Part shown: piece by piece, positions 8,914-17,981 of the stretch
Layout: the number at the start of each line of letters is the position of its first letter
How positions within the stretch are numbered: position 1 is the first letter of the stretch
DNA from: Sutcliffiella sp. FSL R7-0096
Lineage (GTDB): Bacteria; Bacillota; Bacilli; Bacillales; Bacillaceae_I
DNA length: 64,000 nucleotides
Reading direction: 5' to 3'
NCBI RefSeq assembly: GCF_038595065.1
Contig: NZ_CP152003.1
Location: 1,654,001 to 1,718,000 of the forward strand
Made by a program: the position numbers and the translations under genes
The notes under the pieces: model-generated
What the model saw: only the letters and a program-made list of their open reading frames with translations
Databases searched by the model: none
Told to the model about the DNA's origin: nothing

Positions 8914-8985
8914 TTTCTAGAAAATAGATTGACGAAACCCTTCGATTGCTATACCATTAGTTTTAATTCAAGATATTCTAGAAAA
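8914..8985 (+). promoter_or_regulatory. candidate promoter and twin operators of the MarR gene
   Basis: TTTCTAGAAA (8914-8923) and TTCTAGAA (8976-8983) bracket TTGACG (8929-8934) and a TACCAT/TATACC -10 region near 8950-8957. Two copies of one palindrome around a marR promoter suggest autorepression. Confidence 0.45.
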
Positions 8986-8998
8986 AGGAATGACTACT

Positions 8999-9451
8999 AT
9001 GGCAGAAAGACATGAGCTTGATACTTCATTAAAGCTATTTATCGTTCTATCACGAGCTTTTCGCGCAGTAAACGATCAAGCAAACCAATCCATTCAAAGT
9101 TTCAACTTAAACCCGACTGAATTTGCAGTACTTGAACTTCTTTATCATAAAGGCGATCAGCCACTTCAGCAAATTGGTGGAAAAATATTATTGGCAAGTG
9201 GCAGTATTACCTATGTGGTAGACAAGTTAGAGAGCAAAGGGCTTCTTGCCCGAAAAGCCTGTCCAAAAGACAGAAGGGTAACGTATGCACAAATCACTGA
9301 GGATGGTAAAAAGCTGCTCCAGGAAATCTTCCCGAAGCATGAACAGCACATCCACGGCCTGCTCCACGGCTTAACGCAACAAGAAAAAGAACAAGCCATC
9401 GAACTAATCAAAAAGCTAGGACTCAACGTAACAGCAACATCAAAAAAATGA
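8999..9451 (+). CDS. mhqR: MarR family transcriptional regulator, MhqR-like
   Basis: 150 aa. It has the MarR winged-helix layout: a dimer helix (LKLFIVLSRAFRAVND), the recognition region LNPTEFAVLELLYHKGDQPLQQIGGKILLASGSITYVVDKLE, split here by family position ~38-80, and a wing with CPKDRRVTYAQIT. The LASGSITYVVDKLE and CPKDRR segments are those of B. subtilis MhqR (YkvE), the repressor of quinone/catechol detoxification genes. No mhq target gene is adjacent. ATG 8999 is chosen over 8990 because AAAGGA ends nine bases before it. Confidence 0.75.
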   Translation: MAERHELDTSLKLFIVLSRAFRAVNDQANQSIQSFNLNPTEFAVLELLYHKGDQPLQQIGGKILLASGSITYVVDKLESKGLLARKACPKDRRVTYAQITEDGKKLLQEIFPKHEQHIHGLLHGLTQQEKEQAIELIKKLGLNVTATSKK

Positions 9452-9478
9452 CCTTCAAAGCTGAAGGTCATTTTTTGT
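9447..9478 (+). terminator. rho-independent terminator after the MarR gene
   Basis: TGACCTTCA (9449-9457) pairs perfectly with TGAAGGTCA (9462-9470), followed by TTTTTTG. The stem includes the stop codon. Confidence 0.85.
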
Positions 9479-9585
9479 TGAGAGGATAAAAAAAGTTGCG
9501 AAGGGGACAGACCCCACAAGGAATTTCACCAATCGTGTCGAATACATATAATTGTGAAGTCTGTTTATAAAGGGGGATAATACAT

Positions 9586-11280
9586 ATGAGATTTGAGGAT
9601 TTTAGTTATACTCGTCCGAATGTGGATGAGGTGGAGCAGAAGTTTATGGCTGCTTTGGATAGGTTTGAGGCGGCAGGTACTGCAGGAGAGCAGGAGAAGG
9701 CAATCCAGGAGATCAATGATATTCGAAATCATTTAAGCTCCGACTTTAATTTGGTTTATATTCGCCATTCCATTGATACGAATGATGAGTTTTACAAAGA
9801 GGAGCAAGATTTCCTGGATGAGATCGAGCCTCTTACTAAATCTTGGGATACAAAATTCTATAAAGCTCTAGTTAAATCACCGTTTCGCACAGAATTAGAA
9901 GCGAAATGGGGGACGCAACTTTTCGCGCTAGCGGAATGTGAATTAAAAACATTTGACGATTCCATTATCGAGGACCTGCAGCTTGAAAATAAGCTCAGTA
10001 CGAAATACTCCAAACTGGTCGCTTCTGCAAAAATCGTTTTTAACGGGGAAGAGCTGACACTTGCTCAATTAGACCCTTTTACAGAGTCGGAAGACCGTGA
10101 AGTCCGTAAACAGGCAAGTGAAGCAAAGTTCGGTTTCTTCCAGGATAACCAGGAAGAATTTGATGAAATCTTTGACCAACTTGTAAAAGTACGTACCAAG
10201 ATGGCGAAAAAACTTGGCTACGAAAACTTCGTGGAGCTTGGCTATGCACGAATGACACGTACGGATTATAATGCGGAAATGGTGGCGAAATTCCGTGATC
10301 AAGTGAAGGAGTCCATTGTGCCTCTTGTAGGAAAACTGGCCGAAAGACAGCAGGAACGTATTGGTGTCGATGCCCTGAAGTATTATGATGAAGGGTTTAA
10401 ATTTAAATCTGGAAACGCAAAACCTAAAGGGACTCCGGAATGGATCATTGAAAATGGAAAGCAGATGTATGAAGAGCTTTCCGAGGAAACAAAGGAGTTC
10501 TTCCAATTTATGATTGATAAGAACCTGATGGACCTTGTTGCGAAGAAAGGGAAAGAGGCCGGTGGATACTGCACGTATATCCCAACCTATAAAACACCTT
10601 ATATCTTCTCGAACTTTAATGGTACTAGCGGTGATATTGATGTTCTTACTCATGAAGCGGGACATGCTTTCCAAGTGTATATGAGCCGTGAATTTGATGT
10701 GCCGGAGTATAACTGGCCAACTTACGAAGCGTGTGAGATTCACTCCATGAGCATGGAATTTTTCACTTGGCCGTGGATGAAATTGTTCTTCAAGGAAGAT
10801 ACCGAGAAGTACAAATTCTCACATTTGAGTGGGGCCATTTCATTTCTTCCGTACGGGGTGGCAGTAGATGAATTCCAGCACTTCGTGTATGAAAATCCTG
10901 AAGCGACTCCTGCTGAAAGAAGCAAGGCATGGAGGGAAATAGAGAAGAAATACTTGCCTGGCCGTGATTATGAGGAAAACTCTTATTTGGAATCAGGGAG
11001 ATTTTGGCAGCGACAAGGCCATATTTACCGTAGTCCTTTCTATTATATCGATTACACACTTGCTCAGATATGTGCATTGCAATATTGGAAGTTGTCTCAA
11101 GAAAATGCTGAAGCAGCGTGGAAATCTTATTTGGAACTTTGCAAACAAGGCGGTAGCAAGTCATTTGTAGACTTGGTGAAATTTGCAGGCCTTCGTTCAC
11201 CATTTGAGGATGGGTGTGTAGAGTCGGTTGTAGGTGAAATCGAGTCTTATTTAAATGATGTAAATGATAAAGCATTATAA
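9586..11280 (+). CDS. M3 family oligoendopeptidase (PepF-like)
   Basis: 564 aa zinc metallopeptidase. The active site HEAGHAFQ sits at ~357-364 (HExxH), and the downstream EACEIHSMSMEFF supplies the third zinc ligand (Glu). The N-terminal half is the helical oligopeptidase dome. Members cut cytosolic oligopeptides; there is no signal peptide. AAAGGGGG precedes the ATG at good spacing. It is a single-gene unit with its own terminator. Confidence 0.88.
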   Translation: MRFEDFSYTRPNVDEVEQKFMAALDRFEAAGTAGEQEKAIQEINDIRNHLSSDFNLVYIRHSIDTNDEFYKEEQDFLDEIEPLTKSWDTKFYKALVKSPFRTELEAKWGTQLFALAECELKTFDDSIIEDLQLENKLSTKYSKLVASAKIVFNGEELTLAQLDPFTESEDREVRKQASEAKFGFFQDNQEEFDEIFDQLVKVRTKMAKKLGYENFVELGYARMTRTDYNAEMVAKFRDQVKESIVPLVGKLAERQQERIGVDALKYYDEGFKFKSGNAKPKGTPEWIIENGKQMYEELSEETKEFFQFMIDKNLMDLVAKKGKEAGGYCTYIPTYKTPYIFSNFNGTSGDIDVLTHEAGHAFQVYMSREFDVPEYNWPTYEACEIHSMSMEFFTWPWMKLFFKEDTEKYKFSHLSGAISFLPYGVAVDEFQHFVYENPEATPAERSKAWREIEKKYLPGRDYEENSYLESGRFWQRQGHIYRSPFYYIDYTLAQICALQYWKLSQENAEAAWKSYLELCKQGGSKSFVDLVKFAGLRSPFEDGCVESVVGEIESYLNDVNDKAL

Positions 11281-11288
11281 AAGACTTT

Positions 11289-11318
11289 AAGCTGTCGTAT
11301 TTTTACGACAGCTTTTAA
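11289..11318 (+). terminator. rho-independent terminator of the oligoendopeptidase gene
   Basis: AAGCTGTCGTA (11289-11299) pairs with TACGACAGCTT (11304-11314), followed by TT. Confidence 0.8.
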
Positions 11319-11492
11319 ATTGGCTTTTTCTTTCCCTTTTTACGCAAATTTTGTAGAATAGAGGGTACAGTATTTCCTGAATAGATGTAAATCATTCATC
11401 AAATATTTTAGCAAAAAGCGGTAAGGTACATAGAGAATTTAATGAAGATACTATAATTAACATTTTTAGTATCAGAAAAGGAAGTGACTATA

Positions 11493-12983
11493 GTGAAGAC
11501 GAATGTTTTATTTTCCAATGTTTCAACTCTAAAAGTGTATGGAGAGTATCCTCTTTCCGTTTCTAATATATTTTCTGATTCTAGACAAGTGACTACGGAT
11601 TCCGTTTTTGTCTGCATTAAAGGCTATACGGTGGACGGACACCGCTACATTGCATCTGCCATTGAAAAAGGTGCCAGTGTCATTGTGGTGCAGGACCTAC
11701 CAGAACATATGGACGAGCGTGTTTGTTATGTGCATGTAAGGGACACGGAAAGAGCACTGGGCCAACTAGCAAATATGTTCTTTGACTATCCTTCCACTAA
11801 ACTGCGTATTGTAGGGGTTACCGGGACTAACGGGAAAACGACGGTATCAAGTGTCATCAATAATGTCATGAGAAGAGAAGGATATAAAACCGGCCTGAGC
11901 GGTACGATTGAAATTGATATTGATGGGGAAAAATTCGAGAGCAAGAATACGACTAGCGATGTTCTTACCATGCAACGTATGCTAAAAGATATGGTAGAAG
12001 CCGGTGTGACGGATGTGGTAATGGAAGTATCCTCACATGGTTTGATCCTAGGACGACTCGCAGGGGTGGAATTCCAGAACGGTGTGTTTACCAACCTTAC
12101 ACAGGATCATCTTGATTTCCATGGTACGATGGAGCATTACAAAAATGCAAAAGGCTTGCTTTTTGCTCAGCTTGGACAAGATCTTCGCAAGGATAAAGCA
12201 GCTATTCTAAATGCTGATGATGAGGCAAGCAATGATTATATCACGATGACAAGTGCAAGAATCATCACATATGGTATCAAGAAGGACGCGGATTTCAAAG
12301 CAAGGGATATTAAGTTCTTTGAGAACAAAACATCCTTTACCCTTGAAACGAACTTTGGAGAGTTTGAGATGGAAATTCCATTTGTCGGAGAATTCAATGT
12401 GTATAATATACTTTCCGTAATTTGTGTTCTTTGGGATAAAGGTATGCCATTTGAAAGGATATTGAACCATCTTAAAGAAACGCCTCCACCAAGTGGTCGC
12501 ATGCAGACATTGGCTACAGGTGATAAGCGGACTGTCATCATTGATTACGCACATACCGAAGATGCAATCGGCAAGGTATTGGACAGCATTAGGATGTTTT
12601 CCAAACATAAGATAATCTCCATTATCGGTACAGGTGGCGGAAGAGACAAAGACAAACGTCCGAAGATGGGTAGAATTGCTACCGAGAAATCTGAATATGT
12701 CATTTTTACTACGGACAACCCATTAGACGAACCTGGTGAGGAAATTGTAGAAGGTATGGCGGCAGGAGCCGTTCATGATAAATTCGAATGCATACCAGAC
12801 CGCGAGCAGGCAATCATCCGTGCAGTGGAGGTTGCAGGAGAAGGGGATGTCATCCTCATTGCAGGTAAGGGGCATGAGAACTATCAATTGATTGGGAAAG
12901 AATCTGTCCCGTTTGATGAAAAAGAAATCACACTAAAAGCAGTTAAAGCCTTTCCATTATCTGAAACGATTCCGACAACATAG
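11493..12983 (+). CDS. MurE-type UDP-MurNAc-tripeptide ligase, stand-alone paralogue
   Basis: 496 aa with all three Mur ligase domains: an N-terminal UDP-binding domain (FSDSRQV...VFVCIKGYTVDGH), a central ATPase with GVTGTNGKTT (~108-117) and VMEVSSHGL, and a C-terminal domain with DYAHTEDAIGKVL and GTGGGRDKDKRPKMG. MurE adds the third stem-peptide residue. The specificity loop reads DNPLDEP (Leu411), where meso-DAP enzymes have DNPR, whose Arg contacts DAP. The preferred amino acid may therefore differ. The gene is alone, not in a dcw cluster. GTG 11493 is chosen, since AAAGGAAG lies eight bases upstream. A role in cell wall or in a specialised peptide is open. Confidence 0.8.
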   Translation: MKTNVLFSNVSTLKVYGEYPLSVSNIFSDSRQVTTDSVFVCIKGYTVDGHRYIASAIEKGASVIVVQDLPEHMDERVCYVHVRDTERALGQLANMFFDYPSTKLRIVGVTGTNGKTTVSSVINNVMRREGYKTGLSGTIEIDIDGEKFESKNTTSDVLTMQRMLKDMVEAGVTDVVMEVSSHGLILGRLAGVEFQNGVFTNLTQDHLDFHGTMEHYKNAKGLLFAQLGQDLRKDKAAILNADDEASNDYITMTSARIITYGIKKDADFKARDIKFFENKTSFTLETNFGEFEMEIPFVGEFNVYNILSVICVLWDKGMPFERILNHLKETPPPSGRMQTLATGDKRTVIIDYAHTEDAIGKVLDSIRMFSKHKIISIIGTGGGRDKDKRPKMGRIATEKSEYVIFTTDNPLDEPGEEIVEGMAAGAVHDKFECIPDREQAIIRAVEVAGEGDVILIAGKGHENYQLIGKESVPFDEKEITLKAVKAFPLSETIPTT

Positions 12984-12999
12984 AGAACAGGAAACGGGC

Positions 13000-13057
13000 T
13001 GACTAGTTGATCGGTTCACTTATTACCTGAGTGGGCCATCAACTAGTCATTTTTTTG
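13000..13057 (+). terminator. rho-independent terminator of the murE paralogue
   Basis: TGACTAGTTGAT (13000-13011) pairs with ATCAACTAGTCA (13038-13049), followed by a run of eight T. Confidence 0.85.
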
Positions 13058-13109
13058 GTCAATCATGTTTGGAAGTATCATGTCAAATGGAATAGGGGAT
13101 GTAAGCAAA

Positions 13110-14009
13110 ATGGGGAAAATGCTAGGAGTATTTTTATTTATTTTTCTGGTTGCATTTGGATGTTCAAGCGATTCTTCAGTCACACCGGAGAAATCTGAAG
13201 ATAGCAATATAGAGAATCAAAGTGGGGAGAATACCTCAGAAGTGGATGAAGCAGAGAAAGAAGCGGTAAAAGCAGAAGAGGATGAACAAAGACAAGAGAT
13301 TAATGAGCTAGCCGTAGAAGTAAGTGGAAAAGTATATAGTGATTCGTCGCAATTTTCTGAGTATGTATCCGGCGTGAAAACCAGGATGGATACAGAAGAA
13401 AAAGTAATATCGTTGACTTTAGATGCCTGCGGTGGAGAATTTGGGAGTGGGTATGATGAGGAGTTAATTTCTTTCTTGATAGAACATAATATTAAGGCTG
13501 ATCTTTTCGTTAATGCAAGATGGATTGATGCACAATATGAAGAGTTTGTAGAGTTATCCAAAAACCCTTTATTCAGTATACAGAATCATGGTACCGAGCA
13601 TAAACCATTGTCAACTTCCCCTAGGATTGCATGGGGAATAGCAAGCACTTCCACACAGGAAGAAATCATCGCTGAAATAATGGATAACCAATTAAAAATT
13701 TATGATATAACAGGAACCACCCCTAAATACTTTCGATCAGGAACCGCCTTCTATGATGAGATATCCGTTCAAATTGCGGAGGATTTAGGAGTGCAGGTAG
13801 TTAATTTTGATGTGATAGGAGACGGTGGAGCTACATTTACAAAAGATGAAGTAGTTCAGGAAATGCTTAAAGCCCAGCCAGGTTCCATAATTATCCTTCA
13901 CATGAACCAACCGGAAAGCGAGACTGCTGAAGGGGTAAAAGAGGCAGTTTTCAATTTGATTGAACAAGGCTACAGTTTTGTCCACCTGCATGAATATGAA
14001 CTAGAGTAA
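13110..14009 (+). CDS. polysaccharide deacetylase family lipoprotein
   Basis: 299 aa from ATG 13110 (AGGGGAT upstream). The signal peptide MGKMLGVFLFIFLVAFGC ends in a lipobox with Cys18, so the protein is anchored to the membrane surface. A charged Glu-rich linker (~25-70) follows, then a NodB-type domain: LTLDACGGEFG (metal Asp), NHGTEHKPL (His pair), FRSGTAFYDE and a closing IIILHMNQPES. The second His motif is HMNQ, as in atypical members. A peptidoglycan or wall-polymer deacetylase is likely, with the substrate unknown. Earlier in-frame starts at 13065 and 13080 would spoil the signal peptide. Confidence 0.8.
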   Translation: MGKMLGVFLFIFLVAFGCSSDSSVTPEKSEDSNIENQSGENTSEVDEAEKEAVKAEEDEQRQEINELAVEVSGKVYSDSSQFSEYVSGVKTRMDTEEKVISLTLDACGGEFGSGYDEELISFLIEHNIKADLFVNARWIDAQYEEFVELSKNPLFSIQNHGTEHKPLSTSPRIAWGIASTSTQEEIIAEIMDNQLKIYDITGTTPKYFRSGTAFYDEISVQIAEDLGVQVVNFDVIGDGGATFTKDEVVQEMLKAQPGSIIILHMNQPESETAEGVKEAVFNLIEQGYSFVHLHEYELE

Positions 14010-14088
14010 ATTACAGTTCTGTAACAAATGAGTGAGTAGCACATAATGAAAAGTTTACGGGTCACGATAAGTATGGGAGGTAAGTTTC

Positions 14089-14421
14089 GTGGCTTGTATG
14101 TTTCATGTATTATTTTCCTTTGTTCTGCTATTCAATGTTTCTGCTTGTCAATCGAAGACAAAAGTGGAGAATGCCAATTCGTTGATGAAGGACCAGATTA
14201 TCCAACAGAAAAAGCTCGATGTGATCGTTGAGGTAGAAAATGAAGTCGATGAAGTACTGAGGCTAATCAATTTACAGGGCTTAACTAGATATAACTTAAT
14301 ATTCATTGGCAATTCTCAAGACGAAAAAATGAAATTCTATATCCCAGAATTTAAAAGTAGGGGGTTCAGGCTGTATCGACGTGGTATAGGCTTGGATTTA
14401 AATAAAGAGCTGGATATTTAA
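14089..14421 (+). CDS. small lipoprotein of unknown function
   Basis: 110 aa, starting with GTG 14089 eight bases after GGGAGG (14075-14080). The N-terminal hydrophobic segment ends in NVSAC, a lipobox with Cys20. The mature part is charged (KTKVENANSLMKDQIIQQK), with a small C-terminal domain rich in basic and aromatic residues (YIPEFKSRGFRLYRRG). I do not recognise the family. It is just downstream of the deacetylase lipoprotein, so the two may share a transcript. Confidence 0.65.
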   Translation: MACMFHVLFSFVLLFNVSACQSKTKVENANSLMKDQIIQQKKLDVIVEVENEVDEVLRLINLQGLTRYNLIFIGNSQDEKMKFYIPEFKSRGFRLYRRGIGLDLNKELDI

Positions 14422-14439
14422 CATTCTCCTCAACTAAAT

Positions 14440-14466
14440 GAAGCAAGGGGCTACCTTGCTTCTTTC
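14440..14466 (+). terminator. rho-independent terminator, same sequence as at 15321
   Basis: GAAGCAAGG (14440-14448) pairs with CCTTGCTTC (14454-14462), followed by TTT. The same hairpin, loop included, closes clpE 880 bp away. Confidence 0.8.
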
Positions 14467-14590
14467 AGTTTGTAGACAAAGCTTAAAATATTGAAATTTT
14501 CTAGTTGATCGCAGTGGAAGGAGTGAAGACTCCTGCGGGAGGAAAGGACATGGAAGACCCAGCGGGGCGTAGCCGAGGCCACTGAAAAAC
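14467..14590. repeat. interspersed GC-rich repeat, short form (copy A)
   Basis: Begins with GTTTGTAGACAAAGC and contains GTTGATCGCAGTGGAAGG, ACTCCTGCGGG, GGGGCGTAGCC and GAGGCCACTGA. The same landmarks occur in copy G (26205-26330). No coding function. Confidence 0.75.
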
Positions 14591-15028
14591 TTATTATTTT
14601 TACGAAGTAATCATGCATTTTGAAAAATAAGGCAACTTTTTACCCAATATAGGGATAAATAGTTGCCTTATAACGTTCCGCTTTACTCTAGTTTCATTTA
14701 TAAGCTTCATTATTCTCTTCATTACAATATCTACATCTGATAAATCGTAGATAGCTTTAAGCAACAGATATTTGAACATACGTATAGGTAGTATTGCCTT
14801 GCGGCCATTATCTAGACAATATTTTGTTTTTAATACTACGTAGATAAAGAGAAGTCTACTAGTTCATTTATTTGACGGACAATGTTCAGTTTGGGAACTA
14901 GGATATCATATATTGCAGAAAATGGACTAAGATTAAAGGATGCTTGGTTTGAAATCATTCGTTAGTTTAAATGAAATCAACTTTCTTCTGCTTTATAGGA
15001 TGGAGTATTTCCAGAGTAAATGGTGACT
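14591..15028. other. gene-free stretch between repeat copies
   Basis: A+T-rich sequence with no ORF preceded by a ribosome binding site. Short imperfect fragments such as TTTTTACCCAATATAGGGATAAATAG look like decayed sequence. I see nothing functional here. Confidence 0.5.
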
Positions 15029-15165
15029 CTAGCTGTAGCTTGGAACAAATGGCGTAGACTCCAGCGGGGGAGTAGCGGCAATCTTGAGACCCCGCAACGA
15101 AGTGAGGAGGCTCAAGGTCGCCCCGCGGAAAGCGAAGCCATTTGTGTAAAGCAACAGCGGTGTTT
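15029..15165. repeat. interspersed GC-rich repeat, long form (copy B)
   Basis: Landmarks in order: CTAGCTGTAGCTTGGAACAA, GGCGTAGACTCC, CAATCTTGAGACCCCGCA, GAGGAGGCTCAAGGTCGCC, GCGGAAAGCGAAGCC and GCAACAGCGGTGTT. The two outer halves are complementary, so the unit can fold into one long hairpin. Confidence 0.8.
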
Positions 15166-15195
15166 AGCAAATGTATCAAAGTATAAATTCAGGTA

Positions 15196-15268
15196 CTTTT
15201 TCAGTGACCTTGGCGTAGCCCGAGGAGGCTTCCGGACTGCCCGCGGAAAGCGAAGCTCCTGCAACGAA
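15196..15268. repeat. partial interspersed repeat (copy C)
   Basis: TTTTTCAGTGACCTTGGCGTAGCC followed by GAGGAGGCTTCC and CCGCGGAAAGCGAAGC, a truncated rearranged copy resembling copy F at 23338. Confidence 0.65.
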
Positions 15269-15320
15269 CAACAACTCTTCCAACAGAAAACCTAACTAGT
15301 TTAAAATTGGTCAACAGTAT

Positions 15321-15350
15321 AAAAGAAGCAAGGGGCTACCTTGCTTCTTT
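15321..15350 (-). terminator. rho-independent terminator of clpE
   Basis: AAAAGAAGCAAGG pairs with CCTTGCTTCTTTT around GGCTA. On the minus strand it lies immediately after the clpE stop codon. Confidence 0.8.
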
Positions 15351-15355
15351 TAATA

Positions 15356-17491
15356 TCATAAAGCCTTTACTTCAATCTTATCTTCCAACACATCCACCTG
15401 AATGGTTTGTAGTGTCTCGTTCTCTAAAAGAAGGTCTGTAATTGGATCTTCAATATGTTCCTGAATGACCCGACGTAGTGGTCTTGCACCATAAGCAGGG
15501 TGATAACCAAGTGCTGAAAGTTTTTCCTTCGCACTATCTGAAACGCTTAAAGAACATTCGCGTTCTTCTTTTAACATACCGCTTAGTTCATCGAGCATGA
15601 TATCGATAATTTCAATTAAATGATCCTTTTTAAGCTGAGAGAACTCAATGATATTGTCAAAGCGGTTCAGGAATTCCGGTTTAAAGTAATTGGCTAGATT
15701 TTCTACTATGGGACTTTCCACAGGAGAGTTTAGTTTTTCAAAGCCTACGGTTATTTTCTTATCGGTGACACCTGCATTACTTGTCATGATAATCACCGTG
15801 TCTTTGAAGCTTACGGTTCTGCCTTGACTGTCCGTCAACCTTCCATCTTCCATCACTTGCAGGAATAAGTGCAGCACATCGGGATGTGCTTTTTCCATTT
15901 CATCAAGCAAGATGATGCTGTAAGGGTTTCGGCGTACTTTTTCAGTTAGCTGCCCAGCTTCGTCATGTCCGATATATCCCGGAGGGGACCCGATTAGTTT
16001 GGAGACTGAATGCTTTTCCATATATTCACTCATATCAAACCGAATATAGGCATCCTTGGTTCCAAAGAGTTCTTCTGCAAGGGATTTAGTAAGTTCCGTC
16101 TTTCCAACACCTGTAGGACCGACAAACATGAATGCCCCGATTGGACGCTCTTTTCTCTTCAGGCCGGCCCGGCTTCTTCGAATAGCTTTGGTGATTTTTT
16201 TGACAGCCTCCTGTTGGCCAATCACTTTTTTATTTAAATTGATTTCCAGATTTTTCAGCTTCTCTTGTTCATCAAGCTGCAGCTTTCCTATAGGGATCCC
16301 AGACATTTCTTCCATGATCTTTTGGATATCTTCCACTGTAACTTGAGCTTTTACCTTAACTTCATGTGTTTCTGAATTTCTTTGTGCTTCCAGCTTTTCC
16401 TCTTCGTCTCGCAATTTCGCAGCCGTTTCATAATCTTCCTTGGAAAGAGCTGCTTGTTTTTCTTTTTCAAGTTGAGACAGACGGGCATCAATCTGTTCCA
16501 AATCGATATTATCCAATGTTAGATTCTTTCTTGAACCTGCTTCGTCCATCAGGTCAATGGCTTTATCAGGTAAAAAGCGATCTTGGATATAGCGATGTGA
16601 AAGCTCCACACATGCTTTAATGGCATCTTCTTCATAAACGACTTGGTGGTAATCCTCATATTTTGACTGAATCCCTTTGATGATTTTCAGTGCTTCGTCA
16701 ATTGAAGGTTCTTTCACTGTAACAGGTTGGAAACGCCGTTCGAGGGCAGCGTCTTTTTCAATTTGACGATACTCTTTCAAGGTGGTGGCGCCAACCAATT
16801 GCAACTCTCCCCTTGCCAATGAGGGCTTCAATATATTCCCGGCATCCATGGAGCCTTCCGCAGAACCAGCACCAACAATCAGGTGCAGCTCATCCACAAA
16901 CAGTATAACGTTTTTTCTTTGTTGAAGCTCTGCGATGACTTGTTTCAGACGCTCCTCGAATTGACCACGTATCCCTGTATTGGCAACAAGGGATGCCACG
17001 TCTAATAGATAGATTTCCTTGTTTTTTAGTTTAGCTGGAACATCGCCTTCAACAATCTTCAATGCCAAACCTTCGACTATCGCGGTTTTACCAACCCCGG
17101 GTTCTCCTATCAATACAGGATTATTTTTATTTCGTCTATTTAAAATTTCTATAACTCGTTTGATTTCTTTGTCTCGACCAATAACTGGGTCAATCAACCC
17201 GGTTTTGGCAATGTTTGTGATGTTTTTACCTAGTTCATCCAAAATTCCACCATTACTCTTCTTCGCGATCTCTTGATTCTGAAAAGAGTGAGGTTGAGGA
17301 CTACCTTCTTTAGATATACCATTCATAAATGGAAAGTCAGATAACAATCCACTTGGAGTTGGTGATGTAAGATTCGCTCGTACTTCTTCAAAGCAGGTAG
17401 AGCACAAGACTAATTCAGTTTGTTCATTGTTGGATCGAAGTTTGAATTGAATGGTTGCACGGTTCACTTCACATTTTTGACATTTCATCAT
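15356..17491 (-). CDS. clpE: ATP-dependent Clp protease ATP-binding subunit ClpE
   Basis: About 711 aa. The N terminus is the ClpE zinc finger (CQKC...CSTC) in place of a ClpC N-domain. Two AAA+ modules follow: GEPGVGKT with [11 protein letters not shown], then [12 protein letters not shown] with [12 protein letters not shown], separated by a short coiled-coil middle region with a UVR-like stretch ([20 protein letters not shown]). A C-terminal D2-small domain carries RPLRRVIQ. ClpE unfolds substrates for ClpP during heat and other protein stress. The start lies in an ATG triplet (17494, 17491, 17488). 17491 is preferred, at seven bases from AGGAGG. Upstream CtsR boxes explain its regulation. 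Confidence 0.93.
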   Translation of the reverse strand: MMKCQKCEVNRATIQFKLRSNNEQTELVLCSTCFEEVRANLTSPTPSGLLSDFPFMNGISKEGSPQPHSFQNQEIAKKSNGGILDELGKNITNIAKTGLIDPVIGRDKEIKRVIEILNRRNKNNPVLIGEPGVGKTAIVEGLALKIVEGDVPAKLKNKEIYLLDVASLVANTGIRGQFEERLKQVIAELQQRKNVILFVDELHLIVGAGSAEGSMDAGNILKPSLARGELQLVGATTLKEYRQIEKDAALERRFQPVTVKEPSIDEALKIIKGIQSKYEDYHQVVYEEDAIKACVELSHRYIQDRFLPDKAIDLMDEAGSRKNLTLDNIDLEQIDARLSQLEKEKQAALSKEDYETAAKLRDEEEKLEAQRNSETHEVKVKAQVTVEDIQKIMEEMSGIPIGKLQLDEQEKLKNLEINLNKKVIGQQEAVKKITKAIRRSRAGLKRKERPIGAFMFVGPTGVGKTELTKSLAEELFGTKDAYIRFDMSEYMEKHSVSKLIGSPPGYIGHDEAGQLTEKVRRNPYSIILLDEMEKAHPDVLHLFLQVMEDGRLTDSQGRTVSFKDTVIIMTSNAGVTDKKITVGFEKLNSPVESPIVENLANYFKPEFLNRFDNIIEFSQLKKDHLIEIIDIMLDELSGMLKEERECSLSVSDSAKEKLSALGYHPAYGARPLRRVIQEHIEDPITDLLLENETLQTIQVDVLEDKIEVKAL

Positions 17492-17522
17492 CATGCTACC
17501 TCCTAATTTTATATGAATAAAG

Positions 17523-17586
17523 TTTGACTTATTTTGACCTTTAAAGGTTGTAAGCTCATTATACTTTGACCTTTTCTGACTTTCAA
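17523..17586 (-). promoter_or_regulatory. clpE promoter with two CtsR operators
   Basis: Read on the minus strand, TTGAAA (17586-17581) and TATAAT (17563-17558) are 17 bp apart. AGTCAGA-AAA-GGTCAAA (17581-17565) lies between them, and a second, perfect-consensus heptad pair GGTCAAA-ATA-AGTCAAA (17539-17523) lies in the leader. These match the CtsR consensus RGTCAAANANRGTCAAA, so clpE is repressed by CtsR and opens under heat stress. Confidence 0.9.
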
Positions 17587-17658
17587 GCACTTTGCTTTTA
17601 GGGGATTGTTGGTAAAATAGTGTGATATAAAATAGATTGAAAATTTCAGAATATTTTA

Positions 17659-17688
17659 TTGACTTCTATCCTTCTCAGTTGCTATAAT
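17659..17688 (+). promoter_or_regulatory. sigma-A promoter of the metY-metX-hom operon
   Basis: TTGACT (17659-17664), 18 bp, then TATAAT (17683-17688). It is placed ~40 nt before the first SAM riboswitch. Confidence 0.8.
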
Positions 17689-17728
17689 TGCAAAAAGCAA
17701 AACAAAGATCATTAAACTTAATAGCAGT

Positions 17729-17881
17729 ACTTCTTATTTAGAGTGGTGGAGGGACAGACCCTACGAAGCCCGGCAACCTGCAATGTATGTTTGAAAAGGT
17801 GCTAATTTCTGCAGATCTTGTATCTGAAAGATAAGAAGAGGACGTATGACGAAAACCTCTTCTTAGGAAGGGGTTTTTTAT
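17729..17881 (+). ncRNA. SAM-I (S-box) riboswitch 1 with terminator
   Basis: P1 is CTTCTTAT (from 17729) with ATAAGAAG (17831-17838). The core holds the S-box signatures GAGGGACAGACCC, ACGAAGCCCGGCAACC and AAGGTGCTAATTTCTGCAG. The expression platform is AACCTCTTC (17854-17862) pairing with GAAGGGGTT (17867-17875) plus six T. AGAAGAGG at the P1 3' side can form the antiterminator with CCTCTTCT. It switches transcription off when S-adenosylmethionine is plentiful. Confidence 0.95.
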
Positions 17882-17981
17882 TTTTCTATGAGTAATCAAG
17901 AATTTAGGTCATAATTGGCTAACAGAAGAAATAACGTAGATTAGATGCTGTTTCATGTTAATGTGTTACCCAACTAAATAA

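Noticed and set aside
10069-10743. 224-aa minus-strand ORF inside the oligoendopeptidase gene
   Set aside because: A shadow frame opposite a strongly supported M3 peptidase; no ribosome binding site.
15020-15295. 91-aa plus-strand ORF
   Set aside because: It lies wholly in interspersed repeats B and C and has no ribosome binding site.
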